A DNA stretch of 33,363 nt. It comes from Lewinellaceae bacterium SD302 (GTDB taxonomy: Bacteria; Bacteroidota; Bacteroidia; Chitinophagales; Saprospiraceae). Within the stretch, counting starts at the first letter, position 1. Each line of letters begins with the position of its first letter. Shown here piece after piece: positions 15,793 to 24,254 of the stretch. The notes under the pieces were generated by a model. It was not told where the DNA came from. It did no database searches and worked only from the letters and a program-made list of their open reading frames with translations. Made by a program: the position numbers and the translations under genes. Location: contig PDLQ01000044.1 in assembly GCA_002591745.1 (NCBI GenBank), forward strand, positions 1 through 33,363, read 5' to 3'.

Positions 15793-15990
15793 TCATTTTG
15801 GCTTTAACTCCGAAGAGCGACTTGGACGTGTATTGGGTTTGGACTTCAAAGTAGCAAGGTCCGTGGAGGCCGAGATGTTCATGGCTTCAGTGATGCGATT
15901 GTCCGTAGCTGAATAATTACCGGGACCAATATTGAACCGGGAACCTCTACGTCCGGGCAGCCGTACAGGAGGTTTGAGATTATCCATCAT
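15793..15990 (-). CDS. Possible small basic protein ahead of gabD
   Basis: A 65-residue frame starting MMDNLKPPVRLPGRRG and ending ELKPK, rich in Ser, Arg, Lys and Pro. Its stop lies 4 bases before the gabD ATG, an arrangement typical of coupled genes. It has no recognised family, no signal peptide and no clear promoter. The same frame extends upstream to 16203, but that extension crosses the regulatory repeats and looks non-coding. It may simply be the gabD leader. Confidence 0.25.
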   Translation of the reverse strand: MMDNLKPPVRLPGRRGSRFNIGPGNYSATDNRITEAMNISASTDLATLKSKPNTRPSRSSELKPK

Positions 15991-16139
15991 TTTATTCGCA
16001 AAGACCCGGAGGGCACAATTACACGTAGCTAAACCACTGCTACTTTGCAGTCTAAATAAATATGGGCCAAACACCAGAAAGCCAGACGAAATCTTGAAAA
16101 TACGACTCGGACATTGATATAATTTCCCCAATCGAAAGC

Positions 16140-16193
16140 TTGAAACTATTTTCAAACTTCTTCGATTCTCGCGAGCTGATGAAGTTTGAAAAT
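16140..16193. promoter_or_regulatory. Inverted repeats upstream of the TetR gene
   Basis: TTGAAA-ctat-TTTCAA (16140-16155) is a short palindrome. Overlapping it, ATTTTCAAACTTC (16148-16160) pairs perfectly with GAAGTTTGAAAAT (16181-16193), and CTCGCGAG (16168-16175) sits between the arms. These are good operator candidates for the downstream TetR regulator. Confidence 0.5.
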
Positions 16194-16211
16194 TAGTTTG
16201 CAAAAAACCGT

Positions 16212-16239
16212 GGAAACTTTCAACCTTTTCAAAGTTTCC
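16212..16239. promoter_or_regulatory. Second operator-like inverted repeat
   Basis: GGAAACTTT and AAAGTTTCC, 9 bp each, are separated by 10 bases and lie 20 bases before the TetR start. The half-site resembles the AAACTT/AAGTTT core of the upstream repeat, suggesting several sites for one protein. Confidence 0.5.
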
Positions 16240-16258
16240 GCAGTTTTCCGCTCGTACT

Positions 16259-16873
16259 ATGGATAAAGAAACACAAGATATTATCGCCGTTGCCGAACAG
16301 CTTTATATGCGTTATGGCATCAAGAGCGTGAGCATGGACGATGTGGCCCGCGAGTTGGGCATCTCCAAAAAAACGCTTTATAAATACGTGGCCAACAAGC
16401 ATGAATTGGTGGAACGTACGATGCAGTGCAATGGCGAAAAGGATATGGCCGTGCTCGAGAGGTCGGCCGCCGAGAGTTCGGATGCCATTGATGAGTACCT
16501 GCGTAACAGCCGCTACTTCATCAGTGAAATGCGGAAAATTTCGCCGAGTGTGTTTTACGACCTCAAAAAGTACTACCCGAAAATCTGGGACCAACAAATG
16601 GTCTTGCACGCCGAATATTTCGTGGAAGATCTGTCGCGCAACATTGAGCGGGGTATCCGGGAAGGTTTGTACCGAGACGACATCAACCCTAAGGTCATTG
16701 CGCGCATATATGCCCAGACCGTGATGGCTATTGCCGATAGTAGCATCTTCCCCGCCCAAAAGTTGAGTATCGACCGAATCATTCATCAACACGCTCTTTA
16801 TCACCTCAACGGCATCGTCAGCGAAGCCGGCCGAGAGCGGCTGCACGATCACCTGAACCAGAAAGAACTATAA
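16259..16873 (+). CDS. TetR/AcrR-family transcriptional regulator of the efflux operon
   Basis: A 204-residue repressor-type protein. The N-terminal helix-turn-helix (about residues 8-52: AEQLYMRYGIKSVSMDDVARELGISKKTLYKYVANKHELV) is a clear TetR_N domain. The rest is the helical ligand-binding and dimerisation region, too variable to predict the inducer. It is first in a run of four genes, 29 bases ahead of the TolC-family gene, and inverted repeats lie upstream of its start. It probably represses itself and the efflux genes until a drug or metabolite binds. Confidence 0.93.
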   Translation: MDKETQDIIAVAEQLYMRYGIKSVSMDDVARELGISKKTLYKYVANKHELVERTMQCNGEKDMAVLERSAAESSDAIDEYLRNSRYFISEMRKISPSVFYDLKKYYPKIWDQQMVLHAEYFVEDLSRNIERGIREGLYRDDINPKVIARIYAQTVMAIADSSIFPAQKLSIDRIIHQHALYHLNGIVSEAGRERLHDHLNQKEL

Positions 16874-16902
16874 CTGTAAAAATCCTCAGCTACCAATTGA
16901 AT

Positions 16903-18237
16903 ATGAGACGAATCATCATTTATCCACTAACTGCCTTGCTGCTGTTTTGTGGCAACTGGCTCAGCGCTCAGTCTGCATCCTCACCACCCGTGATGGATAT
17001 GGAGGCTGCTATCGCCTACGCTCAGGAGCAATCCACTGCCGTTAAAAACGCCAGGGTACAGATTGCTGACGCTGAACAACAGATTAAGGAGAACCTATCT
17101 ACTGGCCTGCCCAATGTTAATGGCAGCGTAGACTTTACCCACTATTTGCAAGTGCCGGTATTACCCCTGCCTGAGGCTTTCGCCATGGGCGACCCCAATG
17201 CGCCGGATGAGATTGCCTTCCAGCTTAAGAACAACTTCGTAGCGGGTTTGAGCGCTAATCAGATGGTCTTTAACGGGAGTTTCTTCGTGGCACTGCGCGC
17301 TGCCAAAGCTGCCCGTAAATACTATGAACTGGAACTTGATAACGCTCGACAGGGTGTTCGTAATCAAGTGGTCAACACCTATCTACCCTTGCTGCTGATC
17401 AAGCAGAATCTGGATCAACTGGATCTAAACATAGGCAACCTGACTACCCTCCGCAATGAAACGAACGCTTTTTATGAAGAAGGATTCGTAGAGCAGCTGG
17501 ATGTGGACCGCCTGAGCCTGAGCCTTGACAACCTGAAAGTAGAGCGTGAAAACCTGGAAAGCCAGCGAGAAAATGCCCTGCGTGCACTCAAATTCACCCT
17601 CAACTACCCCATCGAACAGCCTTTGGAAATCGATGACGACCTGGAAAGCCTCAATATTGAAGCGGAGGCGGAACTACTGACCGGTGGAATCCCTTACCAG
17701 CAACGACCTGAGCTACGGGTAATCGACCAGAGCCTGGTACTCCAGGATCTGGCCGTGGAATTGGAAAAGTCCGCCTATTTGCCGTCCGTCAACGCCACGG
17801 TAGCCGGCCAGTACCAGTACCAGGGCGACAACCTGAGCGACGGCTTCTGGGCTCCCACGGTATTGGTGGGCATCAGCGCCCAAATCCCTATTTGGGACTT
17901 CGGCGGTCGTAAAGCCCGCGTCCAGCGCGCGCGCCTGGCGAAAGAAGTCGTCGCCAATCAGCGCGACGAACTTGTCCGCGGCATCGAGCTGGAAGTGACC
18001 AATGCCCGCACCGACTACAATAGCGCTCAACGTCGCCTGGCTAGTCGCCGGCGCAGCCAGGAGCTGGCTACGAGAATTTACGAAACCACCCAAATCAAAT
18101 ACCGTGAAGGGGTAGGCAGCAGCCTTGAGGTCGCCCAGGCCGAACAGGAGCTGTACACCGCCCAAAACAATTACCTCACCGCCCTTTACGAAACGCTGCT
18201 GGCCAAGGAAAGCCTGAAGCAGGCTTTAGGCTTATAA
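16903..18237 (+). CDS. TolC-family outer-membrane efflux channel
   Basis: Outer-membrane component of a tripartite pump. The 444-residue protein starts at the ATG at 16903; a TTG two codons earlier is less likely. A signal peptide covers residues 1-23 (cut near LSA-QS). The body shows the doubled coiled-coil and beta-strand pattern of OEP proteins: AIAYAQEQSTAVKNARVQIADAEQQI in the first half, and VPIWDFGGRKARVQ with REGVGSSLEVAQAEQELYTAQNNYLTALYETLLAKESLKQALG at the end. It is followed after 13 bases by the adaptor gene. Confidence 0.93.
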   Translation: MRRIIIYPLTALLLFCGNWLSAQSASSPPVMDMEAAIAYAQEQSTAVKNARVQIADAEQQIKENLSTGLPNVNGSVDFTHYLQVPVLPLPEAFAMGDPNAPDEIAFQLKNNFVAGLSANQMVFNGSFFVALRAAKAARKYYELELDNARQGVRNQVVNTYLPLLLIKQNLDQLDLNIGNLTTLRNETNAFYEEGFVEQLDVDRLSLSLDNLKVERENLESQRENALRALKFTLNYPIEQPLEIDDDLESLNIEAEAELLTGGIPYQQRPELRVIDQSLVLQDLAVELEKSAYLPSVNATVAGQYQYQGDNLSDGFWAPTVLVGISAQIPIWDFGGRKARVQRARLAKEVVANQRDELVRGIELEVTNARTDYNSAQRRLASRRRSQELATRIYETTQIKYREGVGSSLEVAQAEQELYTAQNNYLTALYETLLAKESLKQALGL

Positions 18238-18250
18238 AACCACGCACCCA

Positions 18251-19447
18251 ATGAAAAATATAATCATTCAACTCATCTCGCTACTCTTTCTTTTTCTCAG
18301 CGCCTGTTCTTCCCCCGAAGCTGACAGCACGGTTATCCCCGAAGACCTGCAAGAGAAAAAAGCGATGCTCCGCGAAGTACGCTCTGAGGCAAAGGACCTG
18401 AACGAACGCATCAAAATGCTGGAAGATGCCATTGCTGAACAAGACCCGGACTTCGCACCTAAACTCACGCTGGTTGCTACCGAAGTGGTCGCAAAAAGCA
18501 GTTTCAACAACTACGCCAACCTTCAGGCCACCGTACAGGCTGATGAAACCGCTATGGCGGGTCCTGAGTTACCCGGACGCATTATCAGCCTGCGTGTAGA
18601 CGAAGGCGATAACGTGCGCAGAGGGCAGTTGATCGCTACCCTCAACGTGGAAAGCGTCAGCGTACAAAAAGCGGAACTGGAAACCGCAGCCAGCCTCGCT
18701 AAAACAGTTTTTGAGCGTCAGCAACGTCTGTGGGAGCAGAACATCGGCTCCGAAATCCAGTACCTGGAGGCTAAGAACAACTACGAGCGGATTCAGCAAA
18801 GTCTGAAAAGCCTGGATGTCCAATTAGCCAAGGCTAATGTCTATGCCCCGATCTCCGGAACTGTGCAGCAGGTATTTATGCGGGCTGGTGAGAACGCCAT
18901 GCCCGGCGCACCGATCGTATCCATCATCAGTACTGGAAAACTCAAGATCGTCGCCGACGCTCCCGAAGAGTTCCTGACCAAAGTGAAGCGCGGCGTGCAG
19001 GTAAAGGTGAATGTCCCGACCCTAGACGAATCCTTTACCGCCCCGATTACCCGGATCGGTAAGACCGTAGATGCTGCCAATCGCACCTTCGAGGTGGAAA
19101 TCAACGTCCCTAGTGGCAAAACCAATCAACTGAAGACCAACTTGCTGGCCGAAGTAGAAGTACTGGAATCCGAAATTACGGACGCCATCGTGATCAGTCA
19201 GGACGTCATCCAGCAGGAAGTGAACGGACAGCGCTACACTTTCGTCGCCGCTCCTGGCGAAGACGGCCTGACCATCGCCAAAAAAGTCTACGTCGAAACC
19301 GGCGATCGTTACGAAAATCAAGTGGTGATCACCAGCGGATTAAGCGTGGGTGATCGTATAATCACCACCGGTAGCCGCGGCTTGGTTAGCGGCCAACCCA
19401 TCGACATCAACGCCACCACTACAAGCCCCGCCGACAATGGAAAATAA
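18251..19447 (+). CDS. RND efflux periplasmic adaptor (lipoprotein)
   Basis: Membrane-fusion protein linking the RND pump to the TolC-like channel. The lipobox LSAC at residues 16-19 makes it an inner-membrane lipoprotein. A short heptad-rich coiled coil follows (about 33-62), which many adaptors lack. Then come the lipoyl half (GPELPGRIISLRVDEGDNVRRGQLIATLN), a coiled-coil hairpin, the second lipoyl half (ANVYAPISGTVQQVFMRAGENAMPGAPI), and beta-barrel and membrane-proximal domains. Its last 11 bases overlap the pump gene, implying coupled translation and a fixed ratio. Confidence 0.93.
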   Translation: MKNIIIQLISLLFLFLSACSSPEADSTVIPEDLQEKKAMLREVRSEAKDLNERIKMLEDAIAEQDPDFAPKLTLVATEVVAKSSFNNYANLQATVQADETAMAGPELPGRIISLRVDEGDNVRRGQLIATLNVESVSVQKAELETAASLAKTVFERQQRLWEQNIGSEIQYLEAKNNYERIQQSLKSLDVQLAKANVYAPISGTVQQVFMRAGENAMPGAPIVSIISTGKLKIVADAPEEFLTKVKRGVQVKVNVPTLDESFTAPITRIGKTVDAANRTFEVEINVPSGKTNQLKTNLLAEVEVLESEITDAIVISQDVIQQEVNGQRYTFVAAPGEDGLTIAKKVYVETGDRYENQVVITSGLSVGDRIITTGSRGLVSGQPIDINATTTSPADNGK

Positions 19448-22400
19448 TCCCAATAACAGCAAAAGAACCTTCGGGCTCACCAACCTGGCGGTCAATAATT
19501 CGACCAGCGTTTTCCTGCTCACCATCATGATCTTCATCTTTGGTCTGTTTGCTTACGACCAGGTGCCAAAAGAGCAGTTTCCGGAAGTTTCCTTCCCACA
19601 GGTTTTCGTCAATACCCCTTATTTCGGCAATTCCGCTGAGGATATTGAGAGCCTGATCACCCGCCCCCTGGAGAAAGAACTTCAAAGTGTGGATGGTGTA
19701 AAGAAGATCACCAGTTCCAGTGTCCAGGATTTCAGTGTCATTACCGTTGAATTCAACTCCGACGAAGACATCGATGAAGCCGTTCGCCGGACTAAAGATG
19801 CCGTGGACAGAGCCAAGCCTGAACTCCCCACCGACCTGGACACCGATCCGAGTATTCTGGAGATCAATGCCAGTGACTTCCCCATCGTTACCATTAACAT
19901 GAGTGGTGACTTTCCGCCAGACGAACTTCGCCGTTACGCTGAGATGATGGAAGATGAGCTGGAGGATATTGACGGCATCAACACCGTCAACCTTAAAGGC
20001 GTACAGGAACGGGAGATCGAAATAGCCGTAGACGTCCGTAAAATGGAAAGTCTGCAAATCAGCTTCCAAGACATCGAGAACGCTATCTCCAGCGAGAACC
20101 TTACCCTTTCCGGCGGGGAGATCAAAAACAATGGTGTGCGCCGGGCTATTCGTGTAGTCGGCGAGTTTACCGATGCTAGAGAACTCAGCAATACCATTAT
20201 CAAGAACGAACGTCAGCGAATCGTATACCTTCGGGATGTTGCCACCGTCACCTTTGGTTTTGAGGAACCCAAGAGTATCGCCCGGGCCGATGGGCAACCA
20301 GTGATCAGTCTGGATATTATCAAGAAGTCCGGCGAGAACCTGCTGCGCATCTCCGACGAGGTACAGTCAGTAGTTTCCAATATCCGCGCAGATTTGCCCG
20401 AGAATCTGGAAATCACCTTCTTCAATGACCAGAGTGACAATACCCGCAGTGAAGTAGACAATTTGGAGAACAGCATCATTTCCGGAGTCATCCTCGTGGT
20501 AGTCGTGCTGCTCTTCTTCCTCGGTTTACGTAATGCCCTCTTTGTGGGTATAGCCATCCCGCTTTCCATGCTTATGGGCATCCTGTGGATCTGGCTCAGT
20601 GGGGTAACCCTCAACATCGTAGTACTTTTTGCCCTTATCCTGGCCCTGGGGCTACTGGTGGATAACGGCATCGTGATCGTGGAGAATATTTTCCGCTACA
20701 TGCAGAACGGGGAGAAATCCGATCGGGCCGCCAAGTTCGGTGCGGGTGAGGTCGCCTGGCCGATTATTGCCTCTACTGCTACGACCCTGGCGGCTTTTAG
20801 TCCACTGGCCGTCTGGCCGGGCATCGTGGGTGAGTTTATGAAATACTTCCCCATCACGCTCATCCTGGTACTCAGCTCTTCGCTGATCGTTGCTTTGGTA
20901 ATCAACCCCGTATTGGCCAAGACCTTTATGAAGGTTGACGAAAGAGCCGTTAATCCAGCCGCCAGAAAAAAGCGCGTTCGCAGAGTACTCTTCACTGCTC
21001 TGGGTATGATGGTGCTGGGCGTCATCGGTTTGTTGATCGGTCAGCATTGGTTGTTCAATCTCATGCTCATCTTTACTGTCGTTTCCCTGGTCTACTTCTT
21101 TGCCCTACGCCCCGCCAGTTTCGTTTTCCAGGATCGCTTCCTACCCTGGCTGGAGAAAAAGTATAATAGCTTTATCGGCTTCGCGTTACGCTACAGTAAA
21201 ACCATGTTGGCGGGTACCGCCGGTCTTTTCGTACTGGCATTGGCCCTCACCGTAGTTAGCCCGCCACAGGTAGAATTTTTCCCATCGGCCGATCCACTTT
21301 ACGTCAACGCTTTTGTGGAACTTCCCATCGGCAGTGATATTAGTGAGACTGACAAAGTAGCAAAGGTTCTGGAAGACCGAATGCTGGATATGCTGCGCCC
21401 CTACGATGATGTAGTAGAAGCCGTACTCACCCAGATCGGTGAGAACACTTCCGACCCTAACACGCCCCCGGAGCCCGGTTTCACCCCGAACAAGGCCAGG
21501 ATCACGGTTAGTTTCGTTCCGTTCCGCGAACGGGGCGAGATCAGCACCCGAGATATAATGGAGGAGCTACGGGACGTCGTACGCGGCATCCCCGGTGCCA
21601 AGATCACCGTCGACAAAAATGCGGATGGTCCGCCCACCGGCAAAGCCATTAACCTGGAAATATCCGGTGACGATCTGGATAAGCTCATTCCACTCGGCGA
21701 CGAGGTAATCAGCTTTATTAACAACCAAGCTATCCCCGGTATCGAGGAACTGACCGCCGACGTAAAGCTTGGCAAACCGGAGTTGCTGGTGACCGTCAAC
21801 CGCGAAGCAGCCCGTCGCTTTGGCCTTAGTACTTTTCAGGTGGCCAGTGCACTACGGACCTCCGTTTACGGTAAGGAAATCAGCAAGTACAAGCTTGGCG
21901 AAGACGAATACCCCATTTTTATTCGCCTGGACGAGAAAGACCGTAACGCCGTAGACAAACTATTGGACCAGCGAATTACCTTCCGCGACCCTACTAATGG
22001 TCAGATCAGCCAGGTTCCCATCAGCACGGTGGCCGACGTGGAATACACTTCCAGCTACTCTTCCATTCGTCGTAAAGACCTGGATCGGGTGATCACCATC
22101 AGCTCCAACGTGCTGGACGGCTACGTAGGTAACGATGTAGTGCCTCAGATCAATGAAGCACTGGAAGATTTCAATTTCCCCCAGGGTTTCAGCTACGAGT
22201 TTACGGGAGAGCAACAGCAGCAACAGGAAGATGTGGGTTTCCTGCTCGGTGCTTTCGTTTTCGCTCTCTTCCTGATCTTTATCATTATCGTGGCGCAGTT
22301 TAACAGCATCAGTTCTCCCTTCATCATCCTCACTTCCGTGGTATTGAGTACAATCGGGGTACTGTTGGGTTACTTCTTCTTTGGCGGCACTTTCTCGGTG

Positions 22401-22880
22401 GTCTTCACCGGGGTGGGCATCATCTCCCTGGCCGGGGTAGTGGTTAACAATGCCATCGTACTGATCGATTACACGACCCTCTTGATGAAAGATAAAGTCA
22501 CCGAGCAAGGGTTAGAGAAAATTTCCGATCTGGATCTTGCCGACATCCATACGGCCATTGTAGAAGGCGGAGCAACTCGTTTACGGCCGGTACTGTTAAC
22601 TGCGATCACGACCGTACTTGGTCTGATCCCTCTGGCCATCGGCTTTAACTTCGACTTCTTCAGCTTTATCGCTTCCTGGGACGGGCGCTTCTTCCTCGGA
22701 GGAGATAATACCGCCATTTGGGGTCCTATGGCCTGGACGGTAATCTACGGCTTGGTGTTTGCCACATTCCTCACCCTGGTAGTCGTCCCTGTAATGATGT
22801 GGGTCATCTATAAAGCCAGAAGACGTCTACGCAAGCTATTCAGGGGGGAGACTGTTTCCCTTCCTCTGGACGAGGCATAA
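19437..22880 (+). CDS. RND efflux pump, inner-membrane permease
   Basis: Proton-driven exporter of the AcrB/HAE superfamily, 1147 residues. TM1 follows the LAVNNSTSVFLLTIM start. The periplasmic porter domain shows the doubled layout. TM4 carries the proton-relay region LLVDNGIVIVENI (Asp near 407, with Asn where AcrB has a second Asp). It is about 100 residues longer than AcrB. The extra length includes an added hydrophobic pair at about 500-575, between the two halves, and a loop near 1070-1095 (SFIASWDGRFFLGGDNTAIWG). Substrate unknown. A terminator follows 50 bases downstream. Confidence 0.94.
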   Translation: MENNPNNSKRTFGLTNLAVNNSTSVFLLTIMIFIFGLFAYDQVPKEQFPEVSFPQVFVNTPYFGNSAEDIESLITRPLEKELQSVDGVKKITSSSVQDFSVITVEFNSDEDIDEAVRRTKDAVDRAKPELPTDLDTDPSILEINASDFPIVTINMSGDFPPDELRRYAEMMEDELEDIDGINTVNLKGVQEREIEIAVDVRKMESLQISFQDIENAISSENLTLSGGEIKNNGVRRAIRVVGEFTDARELSNTIIKNERQRIVYLRDVATVTFGFEEPKSIARADGQPVISLDIIKKSGENLLRISDEVQSVVSNIRADLPENLEITFFNDQSDNTRSEVDNLENSIISGVILVVVVLLFFLGLRNALFVGIAIPLSMLMGILWIWLSGVTLNIVVLFALILALGLLVDNGIVIVENIFRYMQNGEKSDRAAKFGAGEVAWPIIASTATTLAAFSPLAVWPGIVGEFMKYFPITLILVLSSSLIVALVINPVLAKTFMKVDERAVNPAARKKRVRRVLFTALGMMVLGVIGLLIGQHWLFNLMLIFTVVSLVYFFALRPASFVFQDRFLPWLEKKYNSFIGFALRYSKTMLAGTAGLFVLALALTVVSPPQVEFFPSADPLYVNAFVELPIGSDISETDKVAKVLEDRMLDMLRPYDDVVEAVLTQIGENTSDPNTPPEPGFTPNKARITVSFVPFRERGEISTRDIMEELRDVVRGIPGAKITVDKNADGPPTGKAINLEISGDDLDKLIPLGDEVISFINNQAIPGIEELTADVKLGKPELLVTVNREAARRFGLSTFQVASALRTSVYGKEISKYKLGEDEYPIFIRLDEKDRNAVDKLLDQRITFRDPTNGQISQVPISTVADVEYTSSYSSIRRKDLDRVITISSNVLDGYVGNDVVPQINEALEDFNFPQGFSYEFTGEQQQQQEDVGFLLGAFVFALFLIFIIIVAQFNSISSPFIILTSVVLSTIGVLLGYFFFGGTFSVVFTGVGIISLAGVVVNNAIVLIDYTTLLMKDKVTEQGLEKISDLDLADIHTAIVEGGATRLRPVLLTAITTVLGLIPLAIGFNFDFFSFIASWDGRFFLGGDNTAIWGPMAWTVIYGLVFATFLTLVVVPVMMWVIYKARRRLRKLFRGETVSLPLDEA

Positions 22881-22930
22881 AAGCGGCTGCTCAATATTTT
22901 TTGACTGCCTTGATGTGTGTCAGGGCTGGA

Positions 22931-22966
22931 AAACCGGAGATGGCTTGAGCCATTTCCGGTTTTTTC
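22931..22966 (+). terminator. Terminator of the efflux operon
   Basis: AAACCGGA-g-ATGGC-ttga-GCCAT-t-TCCGGTTT, followed by five more T. It closes the TetR-TolC-MFP-RND operon. Between here and 23373 there is no gene; that spacer holds candidate small RNA D. Confidence 0.8.
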
Positions 22967-23114
22967 CTTACCTTGGATTCTAAGCGATAAGAGAAAACAC
23001 ACTTTATTTTACTTTACTCTCGCTTCCAAACAAATACCAAGGCCGTTTTTTTTGACATTTGACAAAATATAATACTTGTTGCGACATTTTTTATGGGTTG
23101 TAAAGATCAAAGCT

Positions 23115-23243
23115 TACATTTGCGAGGCACATAGTTAACACCAAGCACAAATTAACACCAAACAGAACCTTATTAACCAAGACGTAATTTTTTCATGTGA
23201 TATGTTTGTGGCTGCTCTCCGACTTTCGGGGAGCAGTTTTTTT
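23115..23243 (+). ncRNA. Candidate small RNA D
   Basis: A consensus -7 element TACATTTG (23115-23122), lacking a good -33 partner, stands about 115 nt before a very strong terminator. The intervening RNA has no reading frame. It carries AACACCAA repeats (AGTTAACACCAAGC, AAATTAACACCAAAC) and a TTTCATGTGATATGTTTG motif (23191-23208) right before the stem, as in the 12.9-13.2 kb spacer. It could also be an attenuated leader of the ArsR gene 130 bases on. Confidence 0.45.
23212..23243 (+). terminator. Strong intrinsic terminator
   Basis: Eleven-pair stem CTGCTCTCCGA/TCGGGGAGCAG (one T-G wobble) with a 3-base loop and seven T. No gene on this strand ends nearby except the efflux pump, which already has its own terminator. 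Confidence 0.8.
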
Positions 23244-23373
23244 ATGCGCTCTCGCCTCGTCTACGGGTTATTTAATAGGTATATTGAGAATTTTTATCTA
23301 TTTTAGCTTAGTCACCAAGGTACTTACATAGATAAGCAATCTTGATACGTCTAATTTGCTACATCCCTGCTCT

Positions 23374-23712
23374 ATGACTAAGCCAAAAAACGAACATATC
23401 GTACTCACTAAAGGTGACGAAGAGATTGAGCTCGATTACAGTGAACTACGTAAGGCTGTCTTAGTCCTTCGTGCGGTCAATCACGATTTGCGTAAAAAGA
23501 TCATTTCTCTGCTGGAAGAGCAAGATCGGTTAACCGTCACTGATATCTATATCAAACTACGTCTGGAACAATCAGTAGCCTCTCAGCACCTGGCCATCTT
23601 GCGTAAGGCGCGGATCGTGCGACCCAGCCGGGAGGGAAAGTTTATTTACTACAGCCTGGATAAAGAAAGGATACAGCAGATAGCGGATCTGATCGGTGAC
23701 TTAGCGGAATAA
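23374..23712 (+). CDS. ArsR-type winged-helix regulator 1
   Basis: A 112-residue DNA-binding protein, start at 23374 (MTKPKNEHIVL). The winged helix spans about residues 28-100: LRAVNHDLRKKIISLLEEQDRLTVTDIYIKLRLEQSVASQHLAILRKARIVRPSREGKFIYYSL. It has no cysteine at all, so the metal-sensing CxC site of classic ArsR/SmtB members is missing and the signal must be different. It lies 178 bases upstream of a second ArsR gene with the same domain. No target is visible beyond these two genes. Confidence 0.88.
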   Translation: MTKPKNEHIVLTKGDEEIELDYSELRKAVLVLRAVNHDLRKKIISLLEEQDRLTVTDIYIKLRLEQSVASQHLAILRKARIVRPSREGKFIYYSLDKERIQQIADLIGDLAE

Positions 23713-23776
23713 GTGACAAACAAATACCGATTCCTCGACAAAACAGGCCGCTTTCATTCATTTTACTACCTTTTAC

Positions 23777-23807
23777 TTGTATTAAGCCACAAAAACCAGC
23801 ATCTTTG
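23777..23807 (+). promoter_or_regulatory. Promoter of ArsR-type regulator 2
   Basis: TTG (23777-23779), exactly 20 bases, then CATCTTTG (23800-23807), one base from TAnnTTTG. It gives the second ArsR gene its own start and a leader of about 75 bases. Confidence 0.6.
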
Positions 23808-23890
23808 TAGCCCGGTTGTACCCTGGGCTTCTTTGCCGAAGCCGAGGCGACTGGCTAAAGTATTGCTTTGACTTTTTTGCCGAGCTTCGA

Positions 23891-24205
23891 ATGGAACCGA
23901 ACAATAACACGATTATCAACCAGGACAACCTGGAACTTTCTACCGAGGTACTCAGGGCCCTTGCCCATCCGCTTAGGATGAAGATTTTAAAATTCATCGA
24001 CCAGCAAAACGAGATCAACGTCAATAAGATTTACAGCTCGCTGGGTCTGGAACAATCCATCACCTCGCAGCATCTGCGAATTCTGCGTACGGCCGGGCTC
24101 GTGGAAACGGAGCGTCATGGCAAGTACATCCATTACCGCCTCAGCTACCCGAAATTAAGCAGTACGAGTAACGCCGTCGAACGATTTCTAAAAGTGGGCG
24201 GTTAA
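23891..24205 (+). CDS. ArsR-type winged-helix regulator 2
   Basis: A 104-residue protein, start at 23891 (MEPNNNTIINQ); an in-frame ATG at 23816 lies at the predicted transcript start and is rejected. The winged helix covers about residues 18-90 (LRALAHPLRMKILKFIDQQNEINVNKIYSSLGLEQSITSQHLRILRTAGLVETERHGKYIHYRL). It shares the LEQSxxSQHLxILRxAxxV recognition region with its neighbour, so the two probably arose by duplication and may bind related sites. It has no cysteines. It ends 49 bases from the convergent lspA. Confidence 0.9.
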   Translation: MEPNNNTIINQDNLELSTEVLRALAHPLRMKILKFIDQQNEINVNKIYSSLGLEQSITSQHLRILRTAGLVETERHGKYIHYRLSYPKLSSTSNAVERFLKVGG

Positions 24206-24254
24206 ACACTTCCTTAAGTTAAATAAAGTAGCCCTGCATAGAAGCTACCACATG

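Noticed and set aside
15991..16203. N-terminal extension of the small frame upstream of gabD
   Set aside because: It crosses operator-like inverted repeats and has non-coding composition.
16229..16852. Minus-strand frame of 207 codons
   Set aside because: It is antisense to the clear TetR regulator.
19419..20297. Minus-strand frame of 292 codons
   Set aside because: It is antisense to the RND pump, whose motifs are unmistakable.
23052..23073. Sigma-70-like TTGACA and TATAAT
   Set aside because: The spacing is only 10 bases, and Bacteroidota use a different promoter consensus.
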